Assembly: GCF_014644435.1 (NCBI RefSeq)
Contig: NZ_BMKR01000020.1
Coordinates: forward strand, 1 to 64,000
Length of the DNA: 64,000 nt
Origin: Paenibacillus albidus
GTDB taxonomy: Bacteria > Bacillota > Bacilli > Paenibacillales > Paenibacillaceae
Reading direction: 5' to 3'
In this document: in pieces, positions 52,939 through 61,480 of the stretch
Layout: each line of letters opens with the position of its first letter
Numbering within the stretch: position 1 is the stretch's first letter
Made by a program: the position numbers and the translations under genes
The notes under the pieces: model-generated
Database searches by the model: none
Told to the model about the DNA's origin: nothing
Seen by the model: only the letters and a program-made list of their open reading frames with translations

Positions 52939-53846
52939 TGAGGCTCCCCTCCCGTGATCTCGATGTACTTGTCTTCCAGCGTTCTTTTGATGGTAGTTAC
53001 CCCATAGACACTAATGCCTGCATCCAGCAGCTTTTGACTGATTTCAGGAATCCGGTTCTTGGGAATTCGGACACGCAGCTGCTCCTGTTCTACATCAATT
53101 TGCTCGCCGGATAATAAGGACTGAAGCAGCTGAACCGCCAGATCGGGACGGTCAACTTCAAACCGCACCTGGGCATGCTCATCCTGAACCATATCGGAGA
53201 CACGTTGGACGCCAACCAGCTTTCCTTTCTGCAGAATCGCTACCCGGTCACACATCATTTCCATTTCCGACATCAGGTGGCTGGAGATCACGATTCCCAC
53301 ATCCTGCTGCCGGGCCAGAAGCTTCAGATGTTCTCTAAGCTCGCGGATGCCTGCGGGGTCCAGGCCGTTGGTCGGTTCATCCAGCAGCAGCAGCAGCGGC
53401 TTATGCATTAGGGCAACAGCCAGGCCCAGGCGCTGCCGCATGCCCAGCGAGTAGGAGCTGACCTTGTCTCGGATGCTGTGCGCAAGCCCTACCCACTGCA
53501 CGATTTCGTCGATTCTTTGCCGGGTCACTCCTTTGGACATTCTGGAGAACAGGATGAGATTGTCATAGCCGGAGAGATATTTGTATAAATCGGGCTGTTC
53601 CACAATTACCCCTACCTGGGCCATCGCCTGTTCAAAATGCTGGCTGGTATCCAAGCCATTGATCAGCACCTGCCCTTCCGATTTCGAGATTAGCCCGACC
53701 AGCATGCGGATGGTGGTGGTTTTTCCAGCTCCGTTTGGGCCCAGCAGGCCCAGAATCTCCCCTTTATCCATCTCCAGCGTTAAATGGTCTACCAGTATTT
53801 TTTTGCCGATCTTTTTGGTAAGATCCTGAATTTGCAGCAGCGGCAA
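52935..53846 (-). CDS. ABC transporter ATP-binding protein (BcrA-like)
   Basis: A 303-residue ATPase. Walker A GLLGPNGAGKTTTIRMLVGL (near residue 35), signature YSLGMRQRLGLAVALM (LGMRQ in place of SGGQ, as in BcrA-type proteins, near 137), Walker B LLLLDEPTNGLDPAG and switch SSHLMSEMEMM. BcrA-type ATPases with a BcrB permease give bacitracin or lantibiotic resistance or self-protection. It is the first gene of the cluster and is divergent from the sensor/regulator at 54046. Confidence 0.92.
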   Translation of the reverse strand: MPLLQIQDLTKKIGKKILVDHLTLEMDKGEILGLLGPNGAGKTTTIRMLVGLISKSEGQVLINGLDTSQHFEQAMAQVGVIVEQPDLYKYLSGYDNLILFSRMSKGVTRQRIDEIVQWVGLAHSIRDKVSSYSLGMRQRLGLAVALMHKPLLLLLDEPTNGLDPAGIRELREHLKLLARQQDVGIVISSHLMSEMEMMCDRVAILQKGKLVGVQRVSDMVQDEHAQVRFEVDRPDLAVQLLQSLLSGEQIDVEQEQLRVRIPKNRIPEISQKLLDAGISVYGVTTIKRTLEDKYIEITGGEPH

Positions 53847-53954
53847 TGAGTAGCCCTCCCTTTTCCGATTGTGGTTTGTAAGATATAATTTTCCATATCT
53901 ATCAGGTTCATTACATCCGCCACCAATGTAGCAGCGGTGCAGTCATAATGAACA

Positions 53955-53969
53955 GTGACACACTGTCAC
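53955..53969. promoter_or_regulatory. Palindrome between the ABC transporter and the sensor-regulator gene
   Basis: GTGACA-CAC-TGTCAC is a perfect inverted repeat; a third GTGACA lies at 53979-53984. The site lies between the divergent genes and is a candidate binding site for the LuxR-type regulator domain. Confidence 0.45.
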
Positions 53970-54045
53970 AAGCTTGATGTGACAAGGAATTCTGAGGGTC
54001 ATACCGGGCACAGGTCCGGTCATATAGGGGAGTGGGGTTGCAGGA

Positions 54046-55830
54046 ATGAAGGTCTTGAAGCAGCAATGGTCGTGGCAGGATTGGACAATACTCACCACAC
54101 GAATCCTGTGGAGTGCATCGGTGCTCCTGTTGATGTACCGGGATCAACCGGATTTTCCTTTTTCGGTCGTGCTGGTGGTTCTTCTGCTTTGCAGTGGAGT
54201 TTCTTATGTATTGGTGCCCGGCCCTTACCCGCGGTATCTGGCTGTTGAAGTCTTGCTTACCGGAGGGCTGTGTCTTCTGTTTGTCCATCAGTATGGGTTG
54301 ACCCGGTTGTTCCTTCCGGCTGTGTTTACGATTGCATTCTATAGCCGGGGGAAAGCCCATTATATTGCGCTGCCGCTCACCATGGCTGCGTATATGGTAA
54401 GCGCGGCAGATTCGGTAATGTTATCCTTATCGCACCCGCTTATTTGGCAAATAACGACAGACGCTCTGTTTGTATATGGAGTGGGGTTTGCGCTGCAAAA
54501 GGGAGCGGGAGCGATCAATGCAATCCGGCAAAAGCTTGCTTTGACGAAAGAACAATATGTTATTTTGCAACAGTATTCTTCCCAGATCGAACGCATGACT
54601 TTGCTGGAGGAGCGGTACCGTATGGCCCGGGAGATGCATGATACCATCGGGCATAGCTTCACTTCGATAATTCTGGGAATGGAGACTATGAAGCCGTACC
54701 TGAATTCCCAGCAAGGCGAGGTCAAGCTTCAGGGGATTCTGGAGCTGGCAAGAACAGGCCTGGAGGATATCCGCCGGCAAATTCATCAAATGGACCCGCT
54801 TGAGGAGGAATTGCCGCTGGACCGCGCTCTGATTCAGATTGTGGAGCAATTCCAGTCCAATACGGGGATTCGCGTTTTTTTTCGTACGATGGGGGAGCCT
54901 TACTCCGTGATGAAGCAGGCCAAGCATACCTTATACCGTTGTTTGCAGGAGGCTTTGACCAATGCCAGCCGGCACGGACAGGCCAGCTCCATCCAGGTCG
55001 TTCTGCAGTATGATCCGGTGCAGGTCATGCTGCAAATACAGGATAATGGAAGAGGCAGGGCGCAGTTTCAATATGGATTCGGCCTTACAGGCATGCAGGA
55101 GCGGCTGGCTTCACTGCAAGGAAAGCTCTACCTGGATTCACAGGAGGAGGACGGCACCCTGGTAACCTGCATCCTTCCAAATCAGGCCCATGAAGGCAGC
55201 CAGCAGATTCACATTCTGCTCGTGGATGATCAGCCCTTGATCCGTGAGAGTCTAAGGCTGCTGCTGGGGGAGGAGAAAGATTTCCACATTCGTGCCGCCG
55301 GAGACGGCCAACAAGCCCTGGAGATCTGCCGGGCCGATCCGCCCGATCTGATTCTAATGGATATTCATATGCCGGTGCTGGATGGGATGAGCGCCACCAA
55401 ATTGATTAAGGAGTCCTGGCCGGAGATCCGTGTCATTATGATTACCACGATTGAGGACGTATCCTACGCTGCCGAGGCGCTTAGGCTGGGGGCGGAGGGC
55501 TACCTGCTCAAATCGATTCATCCGAAGGAGCTGGCGGCTACAATCCGTCTGGTCAACGGGGGCGGGACCATGATTTCCCAAGATGTGGCCGGGCATCTGT
55601 TCCATGATCAAAAGCTGAACGTGCCGCATAATCCTTATGATCTTACAGAGCGGGAGCTGGATGTTCTTCAAGGGCTGTCCCAAGGACATCGCAATAAGAC
55701 GATTGCCCAGAATCTGCATCTTTCGGAAGGAACCATTAGAAATTATATTTCTTCGATTTATTTAAAGCTGCAGGTCGGAAGCCGCGAGGAAGCGGTGGAG
55801 AAGATCATAGAGGAGCGGTTAATCCCGTAA
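54046..55830 (+). CDS. Histidine kinase fused to NarL-type response regulator
   Basis: A 594-residue protein that combines a complete two-component pair in one chain. Residues 10-155 hold about five membrane helices with very short loops; residues 190-380 are a HisKA_3/HATPase kinase (EMHDTIGHSFTSI, His198; CLQEALTNASRHG; GFGLTGMQERL); residues 386-500 a receiver (HILLVDDQPLIRESL, Asp near 438 in LILMDIHMPVLDG); residues 533-594 a LuxR-type HTH (LTERELDVLQGL, NLHLSEGTIRNYISSI). Usually the two halves are separate genes. The junction (378-388) has no stop. It faces the BcrAB-like transporter, its likely target. Confidence 0.88.
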   Translation: MKVLKQQWSWQDWTILTTRILWSASVLLLMYRDQPDFPFSVVLVVLLLCSGVSYVLVPGPYPRYLAVEVLLTGGLCLLFVHQYGLTRLFLPAVFTIAFYSRGKAHYIALPLTMAAYMVSAADSVMLSLSHPLIWQITTDALFVYGVGFALQKGAGAINAIRQKLALTKEQYVILQQYSSQIERMTLLEERYRMAREMHDTIGHSFTSIILGMETMKPYLNSQQGEVKLQGILELARTGLEDIRRQIHQMDPLEEELPLDRALIQIVEQFQSNTGIRVFFRTMGEPYSVMKQAKHTLYRCLQEALTNASRHGQASSIQVVLQYDPVQVMLQIQDNGRGRAQFQYGFGLTGMQERLASLQGKLYLDSQEEDGTLVTCILPNQAHEGSQQIHILLVDDQPLIRESLRLLLGEEKDFHIRAAGDGQQALEICRADPPDLILMDIHMPVLDGMSATKLIKESWPEIRVIMITTIEDVSYAAEALRLGAEGYLLKSIHPKELAATIRLVNGGGTMISQDVAGHLFHDQKLNVPHNPYDLTERELDVLQGLSQGHRNKTIAQNLHLSEGTIRNYISSIYLKLQVGSREEAVEKIIEERLIP

Positions 55831-55843
55831 CATCCGAGTGTGG

Positions 55844-55887
55844 GCAACTCCTAATTGTAATGAGCTGCAATTAGGAGTTGCATTTCT
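55844..55887 (+). terminator. Terminator after the kinase-regulator fusion
   Basis: GCAACTCCTAATTG (55844-55857) pairs perfectly with CAATTAGGAGTTGC (55868-55881); ATTTCT follows. Confidence 0.75.
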
Positions 55888-55915
55888 GAGTAGAGAGGTT
55901 TATACTCCATTTATA

Positions 55916-55936
55916 TAGTGATTGACCAATAACCAA
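55916..55936. promoter_or_regulatory. Putative TetR operator, copy 1
   Basis: A 21-bp site of the form TAGTGATTGA-CCAATAACCAA, 29 bases before the TetR gene start. It is identical at 17 of 21 positions to the site at 56562. Confidence 0.55.
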
Positions 55937-55964
55937 CTGAAATTTGTTGGATAAGGAGGCTGCC

Positions 55965-56522
55965 ATGGCCAGACCGTCAAGTCCCAACCGGGGCAAAGGA
56001 GAAGAAGCAACCGCTGTGAACCGCCGGGAGCAGATTTTGGAGGCAGCTGTTGCTGTTTTTGCGGAACATGGGTATTACCGGGCAACCACCGCACAGGTGG
56101 CTGAACAGGTTGGAATCTCCCAGCCTTATGTGTTCAAGATTTTTAAGAATAAAGAAGAGTTATTTGTGGCTGCTCTTGGGCGGGCCTTTGACCGGATCGT
56201 CCGTGCGTTTGAAGGGCTTGAGACGGCAGGGGATCAGGTACTCAGGGAGGCCATCCAGGTGTACGAGCAATTGATGGAGACGCACCCGAATGAGATTATA
56301 TTGCAGGTGCAGGCCTTAGGGATTCGGGATGAAGCCATTCGCGGAGCTATGCAGGATGGAATGCGCAAGGTCACGGGTCTTGTCGAAGGCAAGTTCACTG
56401 CTGCCGGACTGGATCATCCGGAAGTGCTGGTCAGCACATTTATGGCGAACGGCATGCTTTGCAACATTGCGATGTCACTTGAAATGCCTGAGCTGAAGCC
56501 GAAACATTTGGAACAAGAGTAG
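55965..56522 (+). CDS. TetR family regulator
   Basis: A 185-residue repressor. The N-terminal HTH is at about residues 20-65 (REQILEAAVAVFAEHGYYRA, VAEQVGISQPYVFKIFKNKE), followed by a helical ligand-binding domain with no recognisable motif. The ATG at 55965 has AAGGAGG 5 bases upstream. It lies 76 bases before an oxidoreductase gene; similar 21-bp sites precede both, so it probably represses both. Confidence 0.92.
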   Translation: MARPSSPNRGKGEEATAVNRREQILEAAVAVFAEHGYYRATTAQVAEQVGISQPYVFKIFKNKEELFVAALGRAFDRIVRAFEGLETAGDQVLREAIQVYEQLMETHPNEIILQVQALGIRDEAIRGAMQDGMRKVTGLVEGKFTAAGLDHPEVLVSTFMANGMLCNIAMSLEMPELKPKHLEQE

Positions 56523-56561
56523 ATCTGGGGGCTATGCCCTTGGATTATTCCGATTCATAAG

Positions 56562-56582
56562 TAGTGACTAATCAATAACTAA
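56562..56582. promoter_or_regulatory. Putative TetR operator, copy 2
   Basis: A 21-bp site of the form TAGTGACTAA-TCAATAACTAA, 16 bases before the oxidoreductase ATG, closely matching the site at 55916 in the same orientation. Confidence 0.55.
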
Positions 56583-56598
56583 ATCCGAGGAGGAATAA

Positions 56599-57561
56599 AT
56601 GATGTTAAACAAAGCGTTGGTACTTGGTGCAACGGGCGGTACAGGAACGGTCATTATTGCGGAGCTTTTAAAAAGAGGCGTTGAAACGGTAGCCTTTGGG
56701 CGGTCTATGAACAAGCTGGAACAGCTGGCAGGAGTACTCGGCAACCCAACGGGCTTGCAACTCCGGACTGGTGATGTGTTCAATTCAAATGATGTTTATG
56801 AAGCGGCGCAGGGGGTGGACGTTATTTTTCATAGTGCTTCCATTCCTTATCATGAAATGAGTACGAAGCTGCTGCCCATGGGAGAGGCGGTAATGCAGGC
56901 GGCGAACAAACGCGGGGTGAAGGTTGTTGCTGTGGATGGCATTTATCCTTATGGGAAAAGAACGGATGAGCAGCCGATTGACGAGAATTATCCGAAACAT
57001 CCGCATACCCGTAAGGGAAAAGTGAAGCTGGAGTTTGAGCGCATGTTCTTCAGTCCAGGCCCGAACCAGGTTAAAGGTATGATCGTACGGCTGCCTGATT
57101 ATTATGGGCCTACAGCAAATGAAGCCTCTTACCTAGGCTCCACCCTGGCTTCGATTGCCTCCGGCAAACCGGGTATGTTCATCGGCAACATGACGGTTCC
57201 GCGCGAATATGTCTATCTTCCGGATGCGGCGGTAATGATGGTTGAGCTCGCGGGCAGGGAAGAAGCTTACGGGCAGAACTGGAACATTCCGGGTGCAGGT
57301 GTGATCTCGGGCCGGGACATTGTGCGAATCGCCCGCAAGGCCAGCGGAACCTCCAAAGCAGTGCTCCCAGTCGGTGCCGTCGGATTATCCATCCTGGGGG
57401 TGTTTATTCCGGTGATGAAAGAAATCGTTGAAATGCTCTATTTAACCAAGGAACCGCTTAGATTAAGCGGCAGGAAGTATGAACGTCTGATCGGGCCCAT
57501 CCCGTCCACTTCGTTTGAGGAAGGGATCACAGCCACAATTCATTCGCTGATGAGCCGATAA
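56599..57561 (+). CDS. NAD-dependent epimerase/dehydratase family protein
   Basis: A 320-residue atypical short-chain dehydrogenase. ALVLGATGGTGTVIIAELLK forms the nucleotide-binding GxxGxxG region; GVDVIFHSASIPYHEM and VVAVDGIYPYGKRT follow, with a YxxxK-like GIYPYGK region in place of the classic motif. REYVYLPDAAVMMVELAG and GQNWNIPGAG belong to the substrate side. Substrate unknown; similar TetR-oxidoreductase pairs respond to small electrophiles or aldehydes. GGAGGAATAA precedes the ATG; ATG 56602 is an alternative. Confidence 0.85.
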   Translation: MMLNKALVLGATGGTGTVIIAELLKRGVETVAFGRSMNKLEQLAGVLGNPTGLQLRTGDVFNSNDVYEAAQGVDVIFHSASIPYHEMSTKLLPMGEAVMQAANKRGVKVVAVDGIYPYGKRTDEQPIDENYPKHPHTRKGKVKLEFERMFFSPGPNQVKGMIVRLPDYYGPTANEASYLGSTLASIASGKPGMFIGNMTVPREYVYLPDAAVMMVELAGREEAYGQNWNIPGAGVISGRDIVRIARKASGTSKAVLPVGAVGLSILGVFIPVMKEIVEMLYLTKEPLRLSGRKYERLIGPIPSTSFEEGITATIHSLMSR

Positions 57562-57632
57562 CGGGCAGTTTGGTGTTGTCTCTGGAATTATGATACTATT
57601 TAGTCCTATATAGAATGAGGAAGTGAACTTTA

Positions 57633-57989
57633 ATGATCAGCATTACCATTCCAACACCGGATGTTACGATTACCAAGCAGGACAATCCTGTGCTCAGCAA
57701 TATTTATGGATTTACGGACTTCCACCTGATTACCCGGGACAAGGGCGGAATCTTTATGTTCTACAATGACAAGGATGAGCTTTTGTTCGTGGGTAAAGCA
57801 CGCAAGCTGCGACCGCGCATCAAGAAACACTTCGAAGATACCGTCTCTGTTATCAAGGATCACCGTGATGAAGTCACCAAGATCGAGGTGTGCATCGTGG
57901 ATGATGCGGTCGACAGAGAAATATATGAGACGTATATTGTGAATACGCTCAGAGCCAAATACAACGTAGACAAAGTACTCTACAAATAA
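57633..57989 (+). CDS. Stand-alone GIY-YIG nuclease-like protein
   Basis: A 118-residue protein made of a single GIY-YIG-type domain like the N-terminus of UvrC: GGIFMFYNDKDELLFVGKAR (variant of the GIY..YIG pair), LRPRIKKHF, and VDDAVDREIYETYIVNTL with the catalytic glutamate. It lacks the UvrB-binding and second nuclease parts. Annotated relatives are called nucleotide excision repair endonuclease; activity is not established. GAGGAAG lies 10 bases before the ATG. It is followed by a strong terminator. Confidence 0.83.
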   Translation: MISITIPTPDVTITKQDNPVLSNIYGFTDFHLITRDKGGIFMFYNDKDELLFVGKARKLRPRIKKHFEDTVSVIKDHRDEVTKIEVCIVDDAVDREIYETYIVNTLRAKYNVDKVLYK

Positions 57990-58002
57990 TTTGGATGAAT
58001 TG

Positions 58003-58033
58003 AACCGCCCCCAACCCGGGGGCGGTTTTTTGT
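58003..58033 (+). terminator. Terminator after the small GIY-YIG gene
   Basis: AACCGCCCCC pairs with GGGGGCGGTT around a short loop, followed by TTTTG. Confidence 0.9.
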
Positions 58034-58133
58034 GTGCTGTGCATGATTGACACAAAGATTAAAGTGGAATAATATATCAAATGAAACTATATATCATAAT
58101 TTACGTTACTATGCGATTACGGGAGTGAAAAAG

Positions 58134-60494
58134 ATGGCAGAAATGATTAAGGGGTTCGCCGAGCTGGAGCCTGAGCTTTGGGTAGGGGCAGGGGGGAAGG
58201 GGATGATGTTGTCCCGGATGTTTCAAGCAGGTTACCCTGTACCTGATGGGTTTATTGTCATGCCTTCCTCGTTTGAAGGAGATCAATTAAGGAAAGCGGC
58301 CTGGGAGCAGTGCGTGGAGCGATTGAACCGGCTCCGAGAGCTCCGGCCGGATGCGTCCTTTGCCGTCCGGTCCTCCGCCTTGAGCGAAGACTCGGCGGCA
58401 GCTTCTTTTGCCGGGGAGTTTGATACGGTGCTGAATGTGCGGACAGATGAAGAGATTCGGGAGGCTTTATTTACAGTTCTTCATTCCAAATATGCCAAAA
58501 GAGTGCAGGTATACAGCGCTGTTCAAGGCGTGGATTCAGCGCATCAGCTTGCAGTTGTCGTCCAATTGATGGTGCCATCCGAGATTTCAGGCGTGCTGTT
58601 TACAGCTGATCCCATTACGGGAAGCCGTATGGCGATGCCCGGAAATTATGTCCATGGATTGGGCGAACAGCTCGTCTCGGGTGAGAGTAACGCCTATTCG
58701 TTCACCCTCTCCAGAAAGGGGAGGGAATATGAGGGACCACGTGAATTTAAGCGGTATGCGGGCCGGTTGGCATTGTATGGGGCCAGACTTGAGCGGGAGC
58801 TGGGCGTTCCCCAGGATATCGAATGGGCTGTTGCCGCGGGCAAGATTTATCTTTTGCAGACCAGGCCCATTACAACCTTAACTCCGGGCAATCGCGATAC
58901 CTTTGCCATAAACGACTCCTTGACCGGGGATTATCTCTGGACCAATAATAATGTAGGCGAATCGATATCCGATGTATTCACCCCTTTGAGCTGGTCCGTT
59001 CTCCGGGCTTTGGATGAAGAGCATAACGTCATACCGGGGCAGTATATTTTTTCCGGAAATATTTGTGGAAGAGTGTATGCTAATGTTAGTCTGTCGGTAT
59101 CCCTGTTCTCGTCATTGGGGCTGAACATAAAGCCTATATTGCGAAAAATGAGCCGTGTGTTTGGAGAAATACCGGAAGGGATGAGTGTGCCTGTGCATCC
59201 GTTCTCCAAGCGTGAACTGGTCAAGACAGTTCTGCCCAAAATCATATACAGCATGAAGCGGGTCAATGAGGCGGTCCGGAATTCTCCTCGGCATTTGAAG
59301 GAGTCACCACAGTGGTGCAGAGAAATGACGGCTATGCTGCAGGAAGCCCAGACCAGGGATGAATTGCTGCGTTTGTGGAACAGTGAACTGTGGCCGCATA
59401 ATGTAAAGGCCATGTGGTCCGGGCTTGAAGCCCATGCCGCCAAGATGCAGAAAATGGAGAAACTGCTCGGCAAGCTGACCCTCTTGGTTGGAGAGGAGGA
59501 TGCGAATATACTCCTTTCGAGCGCCGGGAACGGTTCAAAGCTGGCGAGCTTGGGGCCGCTGACGGGAATCTCAAGGGTGGTCAAGGGAGAACTTAGCCGC
59601 AAGGAGTATACTGAGAAGTACGGACACCGCGGCCCGCATGAGTTCGAGTTATCCATTCCCGATCCGGGAGAAGACGAGGCATGGCTGGAGCAGCATATCG
59701 CCGAATATCACAAGGCACCGCTGGATGTGGAAGAGCTATTGCGACAACAACGGATACGGGCCGAAGAGGCCTCGGCCAGACTGGAACGCAATTACCCGCA
59801 AAAAGTGAAACGGCTATCCAGGCAAATCGCAGCATGTACGGAAGGCCCGCGTCTGCGGGAGGCGGTTCGTTCAGAATGGACAAGAACTTTTCGGGTAAAC
59901 CGTGTGTTTGCATTAAAGGCCGGTGAACTTGCGGGTATCGGTGATGATATATTTTTTCTGTACCTTGATGAAATTCTGGATTGGCTTGCCGGAGGCGAAT
60001 TGTCTGCTGTAAGATTTATTTCGGAGCGAAAAGAAATGTATCTCAAATATCAATCCCTGCCGCCGTTGCCCTCGATGATCCGCGGCCGGTTCGATCCATG
60101 GATCTGGCAGAAGGATCCCCACCGGAGACTGGATTATTATGATGCCTCCATACCCATTGAACGCCCGGACACCGAAAGCCTGAGAGGTTTTGCCGGAGCT
60201 GCCGGGCGTATTGAAGGGCAGGTACGCGTTCTGAGCCGTCCAGAGGATGGTGATCAGCTGTTGGCCGGTGAAATTCTGGTGGCTGCGACGACCAATGTGG
60301 GCTGGACTCCGCTTTTTCCAAGGGCTGCAGCTATTATTACTGATATTGGTGCTCCACTCTCACATGCTGCCATTGTCGCCCGGGAATTGGGGATTCCGGC
60401 TGTTGTCGGGTGCGGCACCGCAACCACAAGGCTGAAGACTGGAGACCGCGTGGTCGTGGACGGTGGGCAAGGCCTTATACAAATCATTAGTTAA
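58134..60494 (+). CDS. PEP-utilising enzyme, rifampin phosphotransferase-like
   Basis: A 786-residue protein with an ATP-grasp PEP/pyruvate-binding domain (residues 1-290: GGKGMMLSRMFQAGYPVPDG, FAVRSSALSEDS, FAGEFDTVL, LQTRPITTL), a large middle domain without PEP-synthase signatures, and a C-terminal swivelling phosphohistidine domain (GAPLSHAAIVARELGIPAVV, catalytic His near 744, about 42 residues from the end). This order fits rifampin phosphotransferase (RPH), which transfers the ATP beta-phosphate to rifampin, rather than PEP synthase, which has a TIM barrel. The substrate is unproven. ATG 58134 has GGGAG 8 bases upstream. A TetR gene follows by 48 bases. Confidence 0.8.
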   Translation: MAEMIKGFAELEPELWVGAGGKGMMLSRMFQAGYPVPDGFIVMPSSFEGDQLRKAAWEQCVERLNRLRELRPDASFAVRSSALSEDSAAASFAGEFDTVLNVRTDEEIREALFTVLHSKYAKRVQVYSAVQGVDSAHQLAVVVQLMVPSEISGVLFTADPITGSRMAMPGNYVHGLGEQLVSGESNAYSFTLSRKGREYEGPREFKRYAGRLALYGARLERELGVPQDIEWAVAAGKIYLLQTRPITTLTPGNRDTFAINDSLTGDYLWTNNNVGESISDVFTPLSWSVLRALDEEHNVIPGQYIFSGNICGRVYANVSLSVSLFSSLGLNIKPILRKMSRVFGEIPEGMSVPVHPFSKRELVKTVLPKIIYSMKRVNEAVRNSPRHLKESPQWCREMTAMLQEAQTRDELLRLWNSELWPHNVKAMWSGLEAHAAKMQKMEKLLGKLTLLVGEEDANILLSSAGNGSKLASLGPLTGISRVVKGELSRKEYTEKYGHRGPHEFELSIPDPGEDEAWLEQHIAEYHKAPLDVEELLRQQRIRAEEASARLERNYPQKVKRLSRQIAACTEGPRLREAVRSEWTRTFRVNRVFALKAGELAGIGDDIFFLYLDEILDWLAGGELSAVRFISERKEMYLKYQSLPPLPSMIRGRFDPWIWQKDPHRRLDYYDASIPIERPDTESLRGFAGAAGRIEGQVRVLSRPEDGDQLLAGEILVAATTNVGWTPLFPRAAAIITDIGAPLSHAAIVARELGIPAVVGCGTATTRLKTGDRVVVDGGQGLIQIIS

Positions 60495-60542
60495 ATTCAC
60501 AGGATGGGAAGTGGCTGAATGTTTTCGGGAGATACACGGAAG

Positions 60543-61118
60543 ATGGGGCTTCGGGAACGTAAAAAGGCCAAGACTATGGCGTTGGTTCAAAAACACGCCC
60601 TGCGCCTCTTTCGCGAACAGGGTTATAAAGCGACTACCGTGGAGCAGATCGCCGAGGCTGCGGAAATTTCCTACAGTACCTTTTTTCGCTATTTTGCCGG
60701 CAAGGAAGAAGTTTTGATCCGCGATAACTATGATCCGCTGCTGATCAGCACGTTCGAGGCGGAGCCGCTTGGCTTAAGCCCGCTTCAGGCGCTGAAGGAT
60801 GCCATGCTGTCCGAAATCACCAAACTGTCGGATGAAGAGCTGGAAACGATGCGTGAACGCAATCAATTAATCTATTCGATTCCGGAATTGAGATCGGCAA
60901 TGTTAAAGAATATGACCGGAATGACGCAGCTGCTTGCGGAGCTGTTAGCCTCTCGTACCGGCCGGGAAAAGAATGATTTCGTTGTGCAGACGCTGGCAGG
61001 TGCGGTCGTAGGTGTGAATATCTCGGTTATGCTTCATTATGCAGAGCACCTGGACGCTGATTTTGGCACATTGCTGGGTGAGGCGCTGGACATGCTGGAA
61101 CAAGGGTTTCCTCTTTAG
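60543..61118 (+). CDS. TetR family regulator
   Basis: A 191-residue repressor with the N-terminal HTH at about residues 5-55 (LRERKKAKTMALVQKHALRL, TVEQIAEAAEISYSTFFRYF) and a helical effector domain. The ATG at 60543 matches the usual short arm before helix 1, with GGGAG about 11 bases upstream; the ATG at 60519 would add 8 residues and is possible. It follows the RPH-like gene closely on the same strand, so it probably autoregulates that unit. Confidence 0.9.
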   Translation: MGLRERKKAKTMALVQKHALRLFREQGYKATTVEQIAEAAEISYSTFFRYFAGKEEVLIRDNYDPLLISTFEAEPLGLSPLQALKDAMLSEITKLSDEELETMRERNQLIYSIPELRSAMLKNMTGMTQLLAELLASRTGREKNDFVVQTLAGAVVGVNISVMLHYAEHLDADFGTLLGEALDMLEQGFPL

Positions 61119-61126
61119 CTGGCGGT

Positions 61127-61420
61127 TTAGAACCGGGTATGGACACTCTTTTCCAGATTGCGGATGACTTGGTCACTGATAAGGTGGCCCGGGACGCGGC
61201 TGATAGCGTACAGAACAGAACCTGCAGCCGGAGAGAAGCGGGGCGTCGCCAATTTGAAGCTTTTGTGATTGCCGGAGGCCAGCAGCTCAACGCCTCCACC
61301 TGATCCTCTTCCGAGTCAGCAATCCCGGCAGCTACTCCCCGAACCTGATCCGCAGATTCCTTCAAGATCACTAACCATCACCCGGGTGTGGGTGCCTCCG
61401 CCATCAATGCCGGGTGACAA
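61127..61420 (-). pseudogene. Broken BadF/BadG-type ATPase (N-acetylglucosamine kinase-like) gene
   Basis: Read leftward from a TTG at 61420, the first 18 codons give PGIDGGGTHTRVMVSDLEG, the ATP-binding start of BadF/BadG/BcrA-type ATPases and GlcNAc kinases. The frame stops near 61318. In another frame, down to TAA at 61127, the sequence contains SFKLATPRFSPAAGSVLYAI, matching the C-terminal PRxxPAxGAxxLA region of the same family. About 300 bases remain of a gene usually about 950 bases long, so the middle is deleted and the frame shifted. No intact copy is nearby. This explains the otherwise empty 61119-61480 interval. Confidence 0.7.
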
Positions 61421-61480
61421 TGTCCTGATTGTTGCCCACTTGTTCCTAGGTTACATAGTTTTGTGAGTACAAGTTATGAC

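Noticed and set aside
61027-61371. A 114-codon minus-strand frame
   Set aside because: It overlaps the TetR gene end and is out of frame with the BadF-type C-terminal fragment, which lies in another frame of the same strand.
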